Below are positions 30,585-41,054 of a stretch of DNA of 64,000 nucleotides, piece by piece. The notes below the pieces were generated by a model that was not told the origin of the DNA, made no database searches, and saw nothing but the letters and a program-made list of their open reading frames with translations. Position numbers and translations under genes: made by a program. The first letter of the stretch is position 1. The number at the start of each line of letters is the position of its first letter. This DNA comes from Unio delphinus (Eukaryota > Mollusca > Bivalvia > Unionida > Unionidae): assembly GCA_029339505.1 (NCBI GenBank), contig JAQISU010000033.1, forward strand, positions 1-64,000, read 5' to 3'.

Positions 30585-30599
30585 CCTGACTCTGTCAGG
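30585..30599. repeat. CCTGACTCTGTCAGG palindrome, second copy, PLE2
   Basis: Same 15-bp palindrome (VDIPGLTESGREK). PLE3 has a related, one-base-longer form at 57293-57308; PLE1 reads IPGQSDKQ without it. Confidence 0.75.
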
Positions 30600-33482
30600 C
30601 CTGGAATATCAACTTCGATGTTCTGTTTTCGTGTATCCGATGGCCTATAACAGAGGGGCACTGGAAGTGTTGCAAATTTTTGTTTATGCAATTCAAATAA
30701 TTTCATCTGAAGTGTGTCTCTGACTATTTTTCTACTTGCAATGATCAAATCGTTTGGTCTCCACATTTCCCAAAACTCATTCATGGGAGTTTCCGAAATT
30801 ATTTCACGGGCTATTTCACACTGGATTTTATCCGGTTGTAATCTAATTAGTTTCTTAAATTCTTTTAATTCATTATCAAGTGATCTATGATCGGTATCAA
30901 TTTCTTCATAATAGTCTACAAAACCCTTTAGCCATTCATGGGGGGATGCACCGACAAATGGTGGTGGTTGTCCGTGATCACCGCACATGACGACTTTTGT
31001 ATTCTTCAATAACAACCACTCAAGAAATATTTTTAAGACATCTTCGGACACTGTGTCTATTTCATCCCACATGATGAATTCAGGAATAAATTTCTCTCCC
31101 ATGCGCTCAGGAGTCCATTTATCTCCCTTCCATCGGAACAAGCTGTGATAAGTGCAAGCATTTACCCCTCTCTGTATCATTTCTCTTGCAAGTCTATGAG
31201 TTGGTGTTAGCACAATCATGTTTGGATTGGAAACACGAAATAACTCAATTACCCGGGTTGTTTTTCCTGACCCGCCACAACCGTTTAAATAAACTGTTTT
31301 ATACAGGCATATTTGATCAGAAATCGGTGGTGCACTAGAAAATTCTGAACACTGATTGCTTTCTAAGTAATTATTTTTAATGGTAACATCTGCTGATGGA
31401 ATATAATCATGAAGCATTTCCTTCTTAATTCTCCATGACCCCCAATTCTCGTTGCCAGTAGCCTTAAAATCAGCCATTTTGCTATTTATGTAAAATGAGT
31501 CAGTAGCAACTCTAACTGCGGTGGTAGGAAATCTATTGATCATTGAAAACAGATTGATAGAAGCATAACCGAGCATAGAAGCTCTCAAATGTGTGTACTG
31601 CGGATTGTATCCATCAGTGTAAGTAACAATTGTACCCAATTTGGTTCCATCGGACATAAATGCGTCCTTACGATTGACATATAAGCCCCTATTCGTTAAA
31701 TCCGTGATTACAAAATCGTATTCAGCATTGTCTATAATCAATCGTGAAGAATATCTCGTATTATCATCTTTGCCACCTTGGGTAAATTTACCGATTATTC
31801 TTCGTCCAAGGTCTTTTGCTTCATTGTTTCTGATTTCAAATAACTGTTTGGACCAATCCATGATTTGTTGTTCACTGAAATTTGGAAACAGTTTTCGCTC
31901 TTTGCTAATTATTTTTTCTAGATCAGGTTGTGGTAACCAGACTGATTTCTGTGCTCGATAGGATATAATTGCTTCACTGACAATTAATGATTTTAACATC
32001 TTACAATCAAGCATATACCGTAATAACACTATTGGCATCCAGTGTTTTTCAGACATGTGTTTACCAATCCAAAGATAACTACACGGATGAAGTCCTTCAG
32101 CCATTTCAAATGATACAACACAAGCGAATCCGGTTAAATCGAAATGTGGCAGTGGTCCATTAATAGCAACACGGGTCATTTCGTGTGTAGGGTGTCCAAA
32201 TCGTTTGAAATATTTCTCACACTCTCCATACCCAAGAAAACTTCCTGGATAACACGCAATCATATCAACTGAAATAACGGTATCAGCGGTGTATTTTGTA
32301 TTCCATAATCCTACATGGCCGTATTCAAGACAAGACAATTTGACCTCTGATAAGAACTCACTTCGTGTTGGTTTCCACGCGTTTTTCTTCCTAGCAAAAT
32401 GTGCTACAACTGATGGAAGTGTAAAACAGTTTGCTAATAATTGATCGTTGTCTTCCTCCAGAGAAAACTCACTAGCTAGTTGTTTCATTTGATTATGCAG
32501 CTCTTCAGTACGGTACAATTCTCCGTTGGGCCTTACAAACTGATCAAATCTACATTCTTCGTCTGAAGTACTATGACACAGGATCTTTTTTACTCAAATG
32601 GTAAATAGCATCAAATAATTTCTGCTCTGAAAAAAACACTTCGGTTCCAAACAGAGTTTGGGATAGATATTTTACGGTTCTATCCCGTGGGAATATTGTT
32701 ACTGCAGATGACCACGCGTGTTCGTTATGATCAATAATCTGTATTGGGGTTCCATTTTTATTATATTTCGATTCGTATAATACTTCACCGGTGATTGTCC
32801 TTACCGATATTGGAAATCTCAATGATGTTTCTAATTTGGCTATATCTTGAATTGTTGCCCCATGCTGTTTCACTGTCAGTTCCCATTCGGTTATTTTTTT
32901 TCGTCTTAGATCAGTTAGTTTATTTCCCCGGGACGCATTTGTGAAGTGTTCCATTATTCGTGCTGCTACACAATTGAGCCCTGTCGAATATTTCATGGGT
33001 GCTAGTTTTGCAATATCAGGTTTTTCATTGAGCGGATATATCCCGTAAACAACTGCTGTGACAGGATAAGATCTTTCGTAGTAGGGTTTGTCAATTCCAG
33101 TCAAAATTCCTGGTTTTGAATCCTGAGTCACAGTGACAGTTTTTTTGTCCTTAAGAATAGGCTCGTATTTGTCCCTAATGATCCATTTTCCATTATCACG
33201 GATAAGGAATTTTATTCGAAAAAAATTTCTTTCTTCCCCAAGACGTGAGATTATCACTGCTGCTTTTTCATCATTCATGGTAGCGTCAACAACACCATCA
33301 ATTCGAAATGTTGACCAACAATGAGCTGCCCCATCACGCTTGAATTCATTAAAACAGTCTCTGATTTTACTAATCAAGGTTCTATCAAGAATTTTATTCT
33401 TTGGTGCATCAGAAACTCTATCAAGATTGAATTGAACACTTTTCCAGGGCTTAATTTTCGATAATCTCTCGAACTCCTCCAT

Positions 33483-33506
33483 ACTATAATTAAAACAAGC
33501 ATTTAA
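33483..33506. promoter_or_regulatory. 24-bp divergent intergenic region, PLE2
   Basis: Nearly identical to the PLE1 spacer (actataattaaaacaagc); separates polymerase and zinc-finger starts. Confidence 0.4.
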
Positions 33507-33875
33507 ATGAAAGATTTAAGTATAATGAATCATTGCAAATGGCTTATGATTGGATCAGTGACACCGTGTAACAAATCATGCAGAAATGAATTCTGTTGGT
33601 ATCATATGCAAAGCTTTCGTCGTGGAAGCCTTGGTCCGTTACCCTGTATTCGATGTGGGGTTGGGGTTAGGGGAAGGTCGCAATTATGTCTTAGGTGTGG
33701 CGGCAAACGATACAGGGAACTAAAACGCTATTATGACAAACGAATAAAAAATGGACAATCAATCAGAAATTATGAACCTGACAATGACAAAGTCAGCGAC
33801 AAAATCATAAAATCCCCTCAAGACTACATTGAAAGATTCTCCAGTGATGTTATTAATGAATTAGACAAACCATAG
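33507..33875 (+). CDS. Cys-rich zinc-finger protein, PLE2
   Basis: 122 residues, intact from MKDLSIMNHCKWL, confirming the start used for the family. Two zinc-site clusters (PCNKSCRNEFC..H; CIRCG..CLRCG) and the basic RYRELKRYYDKRIKN helix. The acidic DNDKVSDK tail has only one palindromic CTGACAATGACAAAGTCAG segment, against three copies in PLE1. Confidence 0.65.
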   Translation: MKDLSIMNHCKWLMIGSVTPCNKSCRNEFCWYHMQSFRRGSLGPLPCIRCGVGVRGRSQLCLRCGGKRYRELKRYYDKRIKNGQSIRNYEPDNDKVSDKIIKSPQDYIERFSSDVINELDKP

Positions 33876-33885
33876 TTAGTATACA

Positions 33886-34302
33886 AATGAACCAAGGGAG
33901 TTATCTCCCTCAGCGGCTGGGTATTATTTTATAAGAAAGAAATATTTTCTTTTTTTTTTTAGTGTTTAAGTCAAATATTCTGTCTCATTTAAATACCGTG
34001 AAACACCATTAATAAGTAATTTAAGAAAATAAAATAACACCCTGTGGATTGCTGTATTAAGTTACCTTGTGTATACTTTCTCCCTTAGATTGTCTTAACT
34101 TGTTTTATGGGTTATTGCGACTCAGCGGCTGGGCATTGTTTTGTAAGAAAAGAAATGTTTTCAAACAATTATATTCTTTGTTTCAGTGTTTAAGTCAAAT
34201 ATGCTGTCTCATTTAAATACTGTGAAACACCATTAATAAGTAATTCAAGAAAATAAAATAGCATACCTTGCGGATTGCTGTATTAAGTCCCTTTATATAC
34301 TA
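33886..34302. repeat. Two tandem about 225-bp units replacing the endonuclease gene, PLE2
   Basis: Begins right after ATGAACCAAG, the first bases of the HNH/NUMOD gene, with GGGAGTTATCTCCCTC. On the minus strand each unit runs from a (TATATAAAGGG or TATACACAAGG).. TAATACAGCAATCC start, through TATTTTCTT(G/A)AATTACTTATTAATGG and TTAAATGAGACAG, to ACCCAGCCGCTGAG. Three further units lie in PLE3 (52750-53700). No ORF; looks like a non-autonomous or satellite sequence. Confidence 0.65.
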
Positions 34303-34350
34303 TATGAATATTTACAACATATCTATGTTAAAAAACGTTATTCTTTATGG

Positions 34351-34473
34351 ACGTGAACAGTGGTCTAACGGTATCGTGTTTGGCTTGTAAACCCAGACAG
34401 TTATTCTTCACATGTTCGCGCCCCATAGCAGACAAATTGTCTGATGGTGAAACGGTGGATGTTTTTTTTTTTT
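34351..34473 (+). other. Possible tRNA-derived (SINE-like) Pol III segment, PLE2
   Basis: GTGGTCTAACGGTATCG resembles a tRNA A box/D arm, GGCTTGTAAACCCAGA an anticodon arm (TGT, Thr-like) and TGTTCGCGCCCC a B box; a 13-T run ends it at about 34473. Stems pair imperfectly and the acceptor arm is not evident, so a degenerate tRNA-derived repeat is more likely than a functional tRNA. Confidence 0.35.
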
Positions 34474-34508
34474 CTATTTAATTGAGGGGAGGGAGGGCAA
34501 CCCCTCTG

Positions 34509-34630
34509 TGTGCATTCACATAACATGCAAACCCATGCTATCAAATTTACGGTAGCGGTGGGTTGTCGGTTTTTGACAACTTACGCAACCATGAATTTGA
34601 TTTCATGGGTTGCATGTTGAATGTAAACAC
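34509..34630. repeat. Foldback element with nested hairpin, PLE2
   Basis: Inverted arms (..CATGCAAACCCATG..ATCAAATT at 34509-34549; AATTTGAT..CATGGGTTGCATG.. at 34591-34630), with an inner GTTGTC..GACAAC hairpin in the loop. Not seen in PLE1 or PLE3. MITE-like. Confidence 0.6.
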
Positions 34631-34698
34631 ATAAATGCCCTAAAATAAATAACATCCATGGATGTAATTAGCTCTCCATCACATTTGGGTAGCCCCGT

Positions 34699-34944
34699 AT
34701 GGTGTTCAAAATGAATTACCGGCCAAAAAAGGTTCGTGGATGCACATTGGGTAGCCCCAGAATGAATTATCTGCTAAAAGAAACGGTCATAGGGTCATAT
34801 CTCAAAGAGCAAAAACATTCTGATATAAAACAGAAACAGAAAAATGCTCTAACAAAGGAACCCTATGAAAGACACAAAGGCCTAATAAGGGACCCAATGA
34901 ATGCAAATAGAACCACAGCGGCCTATATCAAGGGGGTCAAATGA
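34699..34944 (+). CDS. Short ORF of unknown origin, PLE2
   Basis: 81 codons (MVFKMNYRPKKVRG..), lysine-rich, no recognised domain. The related PLE3 segment (51990-52020) is not open, so coding status is doubtful. Listed because the surrounding 500 bp otherwise has no gene. Confidence 0.15.
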   Translation: MVFKMNYRPKKVRGCTLGSPRMNYLLKETVIGSYLKEQKHSDIKQKQKNALTKEPYERHKGLIRDPMNANRTTAAYIKGVK

Positions 34945-34974
34945 CTGATAACCGCTCATCATGGTTGATATTTA

Positions 34975-35120
34975 TTTTTGTCTGCATTTATATTTATATA
35001 TACAGAATTAATTTTTAAAAATATATTTATATATACAGAATTAATTTTAAAAAAGATATTTATATATACAGACTGAATTTTTAAAAAAGATATTTATATA
35101 TACAGACTGAATTTTAAAAA
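34975..35120. repeat. AT-rich tandem repeat, four copies of about 35 bp, PLE2
   Basis: Unit TATTTATATATACAGA(C/A)TGAATTTTTAAAA, just upstream of the small helical gene. PLE3 has about six copies in the same place. Confidence 0.8.
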
Positions 35121-35174
35121 TATCAACGGCCCATTTATTTTTGAAAAATGAATTAGAAATATGTATTATCATAT

Positions 35175-35531
35175 ATGAATTCTGAAATTATGAATAGCAT
35201 CATAGTTGAAATCGCAAAATTGAAAAATCAGAATATTAAATTGTCAGATGGGTTAAATCCTGATCAAATCAAGTCGGATTTTCAGGATATAGAATACGGA
35301 GTTAGCACTAACAAGTATATGTTACCAAAGAAATATGCACTCATCAAAAAAATTCAAAATTCTATTCGAGACTCTCTTGCATTTTCCAGTGAAGTAGGTG
35401 TGTTTGTTCCGTTATATACTATCGTGGAAGGAATACGAAAAGAATTGGGTAACGAATATGAATTGAAAAAGGAAGTTAATTCTAAAATTAGAAACTTACG
35501 AGCGTTAATTCAAGAAAATGAACTATTTTGA
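35175..35531 (+). CDS. Small helical protein, PLE2
   Basis: 118 residues, intact; probably the undamaged form of the PLE1 gene, ending ..RNLRALIQENELF. Nearly identical to PLE3's copy. Function unknown. Confidence 0.6.
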   Translation: MNSEIMNSIIVEIAKLKNQNIKLSDGLNPDQIKSDFQDIEYGVSTNKYMLPKKYALIKKIQNSIRDSLAFSSEVGVFVPLYTIVEGIRKELGNEYELKKEVNSKIRNLRALIQENELF

Positions 35532-36043
35532 TTGACCGACCCTCAAAAGATTTTGTCAGACAGTAAAATCTCCTTGAGATTTTCATTTTTTTTGTCATTT
35601 TTTGATTGAATCAGTGAAAATATTTCACACTGCGAAAATAAAATAGAATCCTAACAGCTTTGAAAGTTCTTTTAAGAACTTTTCTCTATGGAAAATCGAC
35701 TACTTGACCCTACGAGGTTTTTTGGTGAAAATTGATGAAAAATGACCAAACATCACTGAAAACAGGCAAAAATTGATGCAAAATGGCTAAAAATCATCAA
35801 AAATGAGTTTTAACAGCTTTTCCTTATGGAAAATCCCATGTAAAATCGACTACTTGACTGTAAAATCTCTTTGAGATTTTCAACTGAAAACCACCAAATG
35901 GCACCAAAACTGTCAAAAACAGGCAAAATCAATGGATAAAAAATAAAAATATTTCACAGCAATAAAAAATTGGACCGTTAAGGATGGAATCATCGATGGG
36001 AAAAATTGTTTTACAATTGAAAAATGGTTTCTGATTTCAAATA
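35532..36043. other. Non-coding gap with short hairpins and repeats, PLE2
   Basis: Contains GTAAAATCTC..GAGATTTTC hairpins twice, AAAATCGACTACTTGAC twice, and a degenerate run of AAAATTGATG/CAAAAATGG motifs. Ends with the TTGTTTTACAATTGAAAAATGG leader common to the following gene in all copies. No ORF. Confidence 0.5.
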
Positions 36044-37077
36044 ATGGTCAATGAAGCATTAACAACCCGATTGGCTCGTGAACGACTGGATGCAATTAAG
36101 AAATTTATACCAATTCGTGACTCTGTCTGGAATAAACTGCAACAACGACAGAGTTTACAAACTGATTTTGCTCTGGGGTCTGAAGAATTGTTTAAACCAG
36201 TAACCACAGCAAAGAAGGGGGTAGAGCGTGCTTTACTGGGAGATGGTCCCGAGACGGGAAAATCTGTTATTGGTGAACTTGAAAAACTAGCAGCGAAAAC
36301 TGAACAAACTGAAAAAACTGATCCGAAAAAAACGACTGTTTCTCTGTTGAATAAATTTACTGATCATGCTAAAATATTAATAAAAAAACCTATTTTATTG
36401 AAATCAAAGGATTATCAAGCCTTTGGTAATTTTGCTGCTCAAAGCTATAATTCAAAAAAAGAATTTTTAAACGACGAGTATAAAAATGATAGAATATCAA
36501 GTAATGATTGGTTCGATTATTTGTATAAACTAAATAAAGGGATTGGTCGTTTGAATAAGGATGAGATAGGATACAAGGAATTTAAAAAGGGAATTAGTAA
36601 TTATTAAAGAGAACAAATAGAAGAACGACAACGAGAAATAGAAGAACGGCAAGAACTAAAACGTCAAACACCAACACGTAGACAAACAAGAAGACAAAAA
36701 AACAACAACTACCACCTGATGATGATGATGATTTAGAAGAACGACGTCAAACACCAACACGGAGACAAAAAAAACAAGAAGACCCTAATGATGATTATTT
36801 ACAAGAAACGGGTTTAGAAAAACTAGATGAAGCAGCTGGTTATAGCGGAAGTGGACTGCAAAATCCAAGGATTGGAAACACTTGTCCTGATAGTGTTATC
36901 AATGATATATCACGATTAGATGTTCTTGTAGGAGGATTCCGAGCTGGAAATAACTCTCCAGAAATAATTAATGAAGCAGCTGATATCTGTAGACGGTTAT
37001 TTGCCGGCGGTATCATGGATATCAAAACATATCGAGATTTCATTGACGAGTTAGCAAATGGGTATCATAGTGATTAA
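36044..37077 (+). pseudogene. Virion-module protein of unknown function, PLE2 (nonsense and frameshift)
   Basis: N-terminal 187 codons open, then TAA at 36605-36607; a one-base difference in the A run near 36700 also shifts frame. The conserved C-terminal part (SDISRLDVLVGGFRAGNNSPEIINEAADICRRLF) remains recognisable up to 37077. The middle is rich in RQTPTRRQ-like repeats. Confidence 0.75.
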
Positions 37078-37110
37078 ATAACAATTGAAAAAACTATTGT
37101 TTTTATAATA

Positions 37111-37542
37111 ATGATCATCCATTACAATCATGATAAACCAACCCTCGTCTATGTAGTTAATTCACGGTTTCCAGTTTATAAAGCATACTATGGAGATGGC
37201 CTCGGCAATACCATTTTAGGATTCTTTTCAAGGATGGCCCCAAAAGTGATGCCGTTAGCTAAACAATTATCAAAGAAAGCCATTGATGTTATTCGTGATA
37301 AGGGTATTAGTACTGTTGGAGATCTTGCCGGGAAAGCGTTTTCAACTGCGAAGGATAAAATAACATCATTAGTGAGGCGAAAAAAGAAACCGTTACCGTC
37401 TACAGAAGAAATGCCTGCAAGTGTTAGTAAAATAATAAATAACGCAGTAGATGAAAAACTAGCGTCGATGGTAAATCAAGGGGACCAAAGCAATATTGCA
37501 AATATGATAGCGGGAAGTGGCTTTAAAAAACCACGTCGATAA
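37111..37542 (+). CDS. Basic pX/core-like minor virion protein, PLE2
   Basis: 143 residues, intact, same layout as PLE1, with MIAGSGFKKPRR at the C-terminus. A palindrome (ACGCTAGCGT, 37559-37568) follows in the spacer. Confidence 0.55.
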   Translation: MIIHYNHDKPTLVYVVNSRFPVYKAYYGDGLGNTILGFFSRMAPKVMPLAKQLSKKAIDVIRDKGISTVGDLAGKAFSTAKDKITSLVRRKKKPLPSTEEMPASVSKIINNAVDEKLASMVNQGDQSNIANMIAGSGFKKPRR

Positions 37543-37558
37543 AATCCTATGGATTTTC

Positions 37559-37568
37559 ACGCTAGCGT
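37559..37568. repeat. Intergenic ACGCTAGCGT palindrome, PLE2
   Basis: Core of the dispersed palindrome family, within TTTTCACGCTAGCGTTTTTC between the pX-like and capsid genes. Confidence 0.65.
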
Positions 37569-37614
37569 TTTTCACGATGAAAATCACGATTTAGACTCTG
37601 ATAAATAGAATAAA

Positions 37615-39086
37615 ATGTTCAAAAGGTCACCTGATCCAGCATTTGACATGGATGCCCCAGTTGGCAAGAATGATTCTGTACGCGATTTTCAATTTTATTC
37701 TTATCACGCAGTACAACCAGATCTCCGATCGCGAATTGAACTTCAAGTTCATGATACCAGTAAATACTTTTGCCTTGTGAAGCGTTTATTGAAGTAGAAG
37801 GAGAACTTGTAACAAATGATGCTGCACATAATGATCCACCATATGACATTAACTCAAATGTCCGAGTTGGTTTTGTTAATAACGGCATCATGGCGTTATT
37901 TGAAAGCGCTAGATATCTCATTGATGGGAAAGAAATTGAATCCATTGACCGTGAAGTTGATATGGCCACAACAATCATAGGGTTAGCGAGATATTCTGAT
38001 GATTATTCAAGATCAGCGGGTCCATCTATGATGTTTGCAATGGATACCTCTGATACCGCTGATCACCTTCAATTCATTAAAGTGTTAGCAGCACATGGTA
38101 CTGCAGAAGCAAATCAGGGGGAAGCAGCTAATCCAGAACGTCGAGCTAGACCCGGAGCTGCGTTTGATATTCTCGGAGGCGTTAATGGTAATCTCAATTT
38201 AGGATTTGCAACACGTGTAGCAACGTTGCATGGGCAGCGTCGACGATTTTCATGTGCGATTCCACTGCATCATATATTTGGATTCTGTAGAAACGTCCGA
38301 AAAGTTATTTATGGAGCCAAACACACAATAGCACTCGTGAGAAAGGGTACTGATGATGATGCAATCTGGCGTAATGCTGGGGTTGCTGACGGTAAAGCTA
38401 TTTTAACAAAACTATCATTATGGATGCCAGTGTTAACTCCATCAATCACAGAAGAACAGCGACTACTATCATTTATGGACCAAGGAGGAAAGTCGTTGTT
38501 GAGTTGGTTATCAGTGACTACGGATATTAAACTGGGTAATGTTGATGGTACATTCACATGGCACCTGGCATCAAAACAAGGGGTTTCAGCTCCACGTCAT
38601 ATATTTATTGCGTTACAGAATGCTGCGCGAGTTGGTAATCAAGAACAAAGTCATATGATATTTGATCCGTTAGGTGTTAATGACGTCTCGCTGAGAATAA
38701 ACGGACAGCAGGAACCATCCGAGGATATACAACTTGATTACGGTCAGAATCATATTGCACGTGTCTATCATAACCTGTTGTCATTTATGGCACGTGATCA
38801 AAATGTGGATACCGGTTTGCAAATATCACAATTGGATTTTAAAAGCCTCTATCCGATTTATTACTTTTCATTGGAACATCTTGATTTGATGAGACAATCT
38901 GTCGTTGATATACACTTTAGAGCCCGTGTAACCCGTCCGATTGGTCCAGCAGCAGTTGCTGGGGTACATCCTATCCTTATCCCGAATTATAGAGCGGTTG
39001 CTGTCATTCTCAGTGATAAATCAATGCTACTTGAAGGTGTTGGAGGAAGAATGAGAGTGGTAGATGCCCCAGTAGAAAACATGTAA
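37615..39086 (+). pseudogene. Major capsid protein, PLE2 (one-base frameshift)
   Basis: All MCP signatures present (HHIFGFCRNVRKVIYGAKH, NGQQEPSEDIQL, YPIYYFSLEHLDL). A missing T near 37770 relative to PLE3 shifts frame after about codon 52; the rest is open from 37770. The variable loop contains an Ala/Gly/Glu-rich insertion (TAEANQGEAANPERRARPG). Confidence 0.87.
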
Positions 39087-39150
39087 TTGAAAATCCGAAG
39101 GATATTTCCATTGAATCGTTTTACGATTTAGAATCAATCTATTATGTATA

Positions 39151-39689
39151 ATGTCATATAGTGTTATTAGTGTTACGTTAACTCCTGGTCAAATCAAAAA
39201 ATTGCAATCAGAATCGGCTAAAAAATGTGGAACCACAATCACGTTGAAACCTAATCAAATGACTGGTGGTGCAAATAAATTATCGCTGACAACTCGTCAA
39301 GTGAAACATTTCAATGATGCTTTCAAGGATAAAAAAGGTGTTCAGATTACTCTTTCTGCGGCTGCTATCAAAAATATGATTAAAACAGGCGGTATATTTC
39401 CATTGTTAGCTGCAATACCAGCATTGATTGCAGCAGCAGCCCCAGCGGTGGCTAAAGCAGCGGCGTTAGGAGCCGTTGGTACTGCAGCAGGAATGGCGTT
39501 GAAAAAGGCAGCTGGACAAGGATATAAAAAAAGGGACGATCCGTTCACGGATTGGGTCTAAGACTACCAGGAACCCCGTATTCATGGTACAGCGGAAAAG
39601 GTCTAAGACTACCAGGAACCCCGTATTCATGGTACAGCGGGAGATCCGTTAACGGATCAGGCCTGAGACTACCAGGAACGGTTTATTAA
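39151..39689 (+). CDS. Small hydrophobic core protein, PLE2 (repeats in -1 frame)
   Basis: Zero frame runs 39151-39561 with MTGGANKL (fits adenain MxGG|x). At the 7-A run (39526-39532) the frame leaves the C-terminal repeats, which remain fully open in the -1 frame to 39689 (GLRLPGTPYSWYSG twice, then GLRLPGTVY). PLE3 is the same; PLE1 with 8 A is in frame. Either slippage or a shared inactivating change. Confidence 0.6.
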
Positions 39690-39727
39690 TTTCCGAACCT
39701 ATGGTTCCCAAATCTTCGATGGTTCCC

Positions 39728-40165
39728 ATGTCCAATTTTGATTTAATGGATGCGGCTAAAAAAATAGTGATTAAAAATTTCAGAGGTGTTTTTATGAAAG
39801 ATCAATTACCACATCAACCAAACAAAACTAAAACAGGTATTATTAATCTCGATAACAGCACCGGACCTGGAACTCACTGGGTTGCATACGCTATTGATCC
39901 ACGTGGGATTGTCTATTTTGATTCATATGGATTAGCCCCACCAAAAGAGTTTATGCGTTATATAAAACAATTTCCAATGAAGACTTGGTATTCTACGCTA
40001 CCAACACAACAAATCAATGACCCACCAATATGCGGCAGTGAAGTATTAAATGTCCTTGACGCTATTTCTAACTCCTTGGGTAACCCAAGGGGAAAACCAC
40101 CTCATATTGTCGTAAATGACTACACCAGCAATCGCTTTTTAGAGAGAGAAAGAGTTTTGCAATAA
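39728..40165 (+). CDS. Adenain-like cysteine protease, PLE2
   Basis: 145 residues, intact. GTHWVAY, YFDSYG and ICGSEVLNVLD supply the catalytic His, Asp and Cys. C-terminus LERERVLQ differs from PLE1 because of an indel near the end. The fibre-like gene starts 1 bp after the stop. Confidence 0.85.
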   Translation: MSNFDLMDAAKKIVIKNFRGVFMKDQLPHQPNKTKTGIINLDNSTGPGTHWVAYAIDPRGIVYFDSYGLAPPKEFMRYIKQFPMKTWYSTLPTQQINDPPICGSEVLNVLDAISNSLGNPRGKPPHIVVNDYTSNRFLERERVLQ

Positions 40166-40166
40166 C

Positions 40167-41024
40167 ATGATTGATATTTGGGGGAGATCTTTGAAACCCA
40201 AACCCGATGACACTGCAACCCCTGATTCTATCAAGGATATAACAAAAAAAATTAAAGATGAAATAGCTGAGACGTTGAATTTAGAAAGTGTTGAACCCAA
40301 TGAAATAGTTGTATTTCAAGATCGCCAGGGTAAATTGAAATCTAGTAATATTTCTCTGGATGATATTTTAGTTAAACAACAAAACGCAATCGAGAACACC
40401 GTTGCGCTATTTTCCGATCAGGGTAAACTCAAACCGGGTGTACTCGTTTCGACGATTACAGATCGATTAAAAATTCTCAACGATGAGTTAAACAATTCTG
40501 TGGTTGTACTAACAACACTTGAATCTAGAATTGAAGAACACATAAAACAGTTTATATCATTTCGTAGAAATATCATTGATAAATTTATTGGAACCCCGTT
40601 AGATAAAATTGAAATAAAACTCCCGGATATTAAAAAATCCATCGATGAGACGAAAACTTTCATCGAAGCCGTCAAAGGTGATTTTTCGAGGATGATAACA
40701 ATCATTGAAAAAACAAAACTTCCTCATGAGAAAACCAACAACGTGGTATACACAATCCAACACGGATCATTTGAGTGGACACCTACAAACAACAAATTAG
40801 ATATCACTGCAACCGTTAAAGGTATTTATCGATTAACACTAGTAACACCATTAACTAAATTTAATATATCATCGTCGAGTTCATCCGGGGTCAATAATAC
40901 GATTTCAACGATCATCGACAAGGATACAACTGAAAAGTTCACTATAACATATACTGATAAAAGTTTGACTAAGGCTTCAGTAACCTGGTATGTGGAATTC
41001 GTAGCGGATTTAAGTAAATCGTAA
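40167..41024 (+). CDS. Fibre-like virion protein, PLE2
   Basis: 285 residues, the shortest copy and without shaft duplication: one LKSSNISLDDILVKQQNAIE unit. The C-terminal beta-rich domain (GSFEWTPTNNKLDITATVKGI..) is conserved. Serves as the reference for the expansions in PLE1 and PLE3. Confidence 0.5.
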   Translation: MIDIWGRSLKPKPDDTATPDSIKDITKKIKDEIAETLNLESVEPNEIVVFQDRQGKLKSSNISLDDILVKQQNAIENTVALFSDQGKLKPGVLVSTITDRLKILNDELNNSVVVLTTLESRIEEHIKQFISFRRNIIDKFIGTPLDKIEIKLPDIKKSIDETKTFIEAVKGDFSRMITIIEKTKLPHEKTNNVVYTIQHGSFEWTPTNNKLDITATVKGIYRLTLVTPLTKFNISSSSSSGVNNTISTIIDKDTTEKFTITYTDKSLTKASVTWYVEFVADLSKS

Positions 41025-41029
41025 TTGAA

Positions 41030-41041
41030 AACGCTAGCGTT
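41030..41041. repeat. Intergenic AACGCTAGCGTT palindrome, PLE2
   Basis: Perfect core in the 30-bp spacer before the TM-protein start, same site as in PLE1 and PLE3. Confidence 0.75.
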
Positions 41042-41054
41042 GTTAAAATAAAAA

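Larger units (their letters stand above)
30212..33482 (-). pseudogene. PolB-like polymerase/SF1 helicase, PLE2 (14-bp deletion)
   Basis: Start MEEFERLSKIKPW at 33482 with a single N-terminal unit, unlike PLE1's expanded array. Frame is lost at about 32571 by a 14-bp deletion relative to PLE3, and the 768-codon remainder (to 30212) keeps polymerase motifs A and C and all helicase motifs. The C-terminus carries two CCTGACTCTGTCAGG palindromes that each encode LTESG. The gene ends through the A run as KKKTTRI. Confidence 0.82.

Noticed and set aside
35100..35160. CRISPR-like array of AT-rich repeats
   Set aside because: Repeats are directly adjacent without unique spacers; an ordinary minisatellite in an animal genome.
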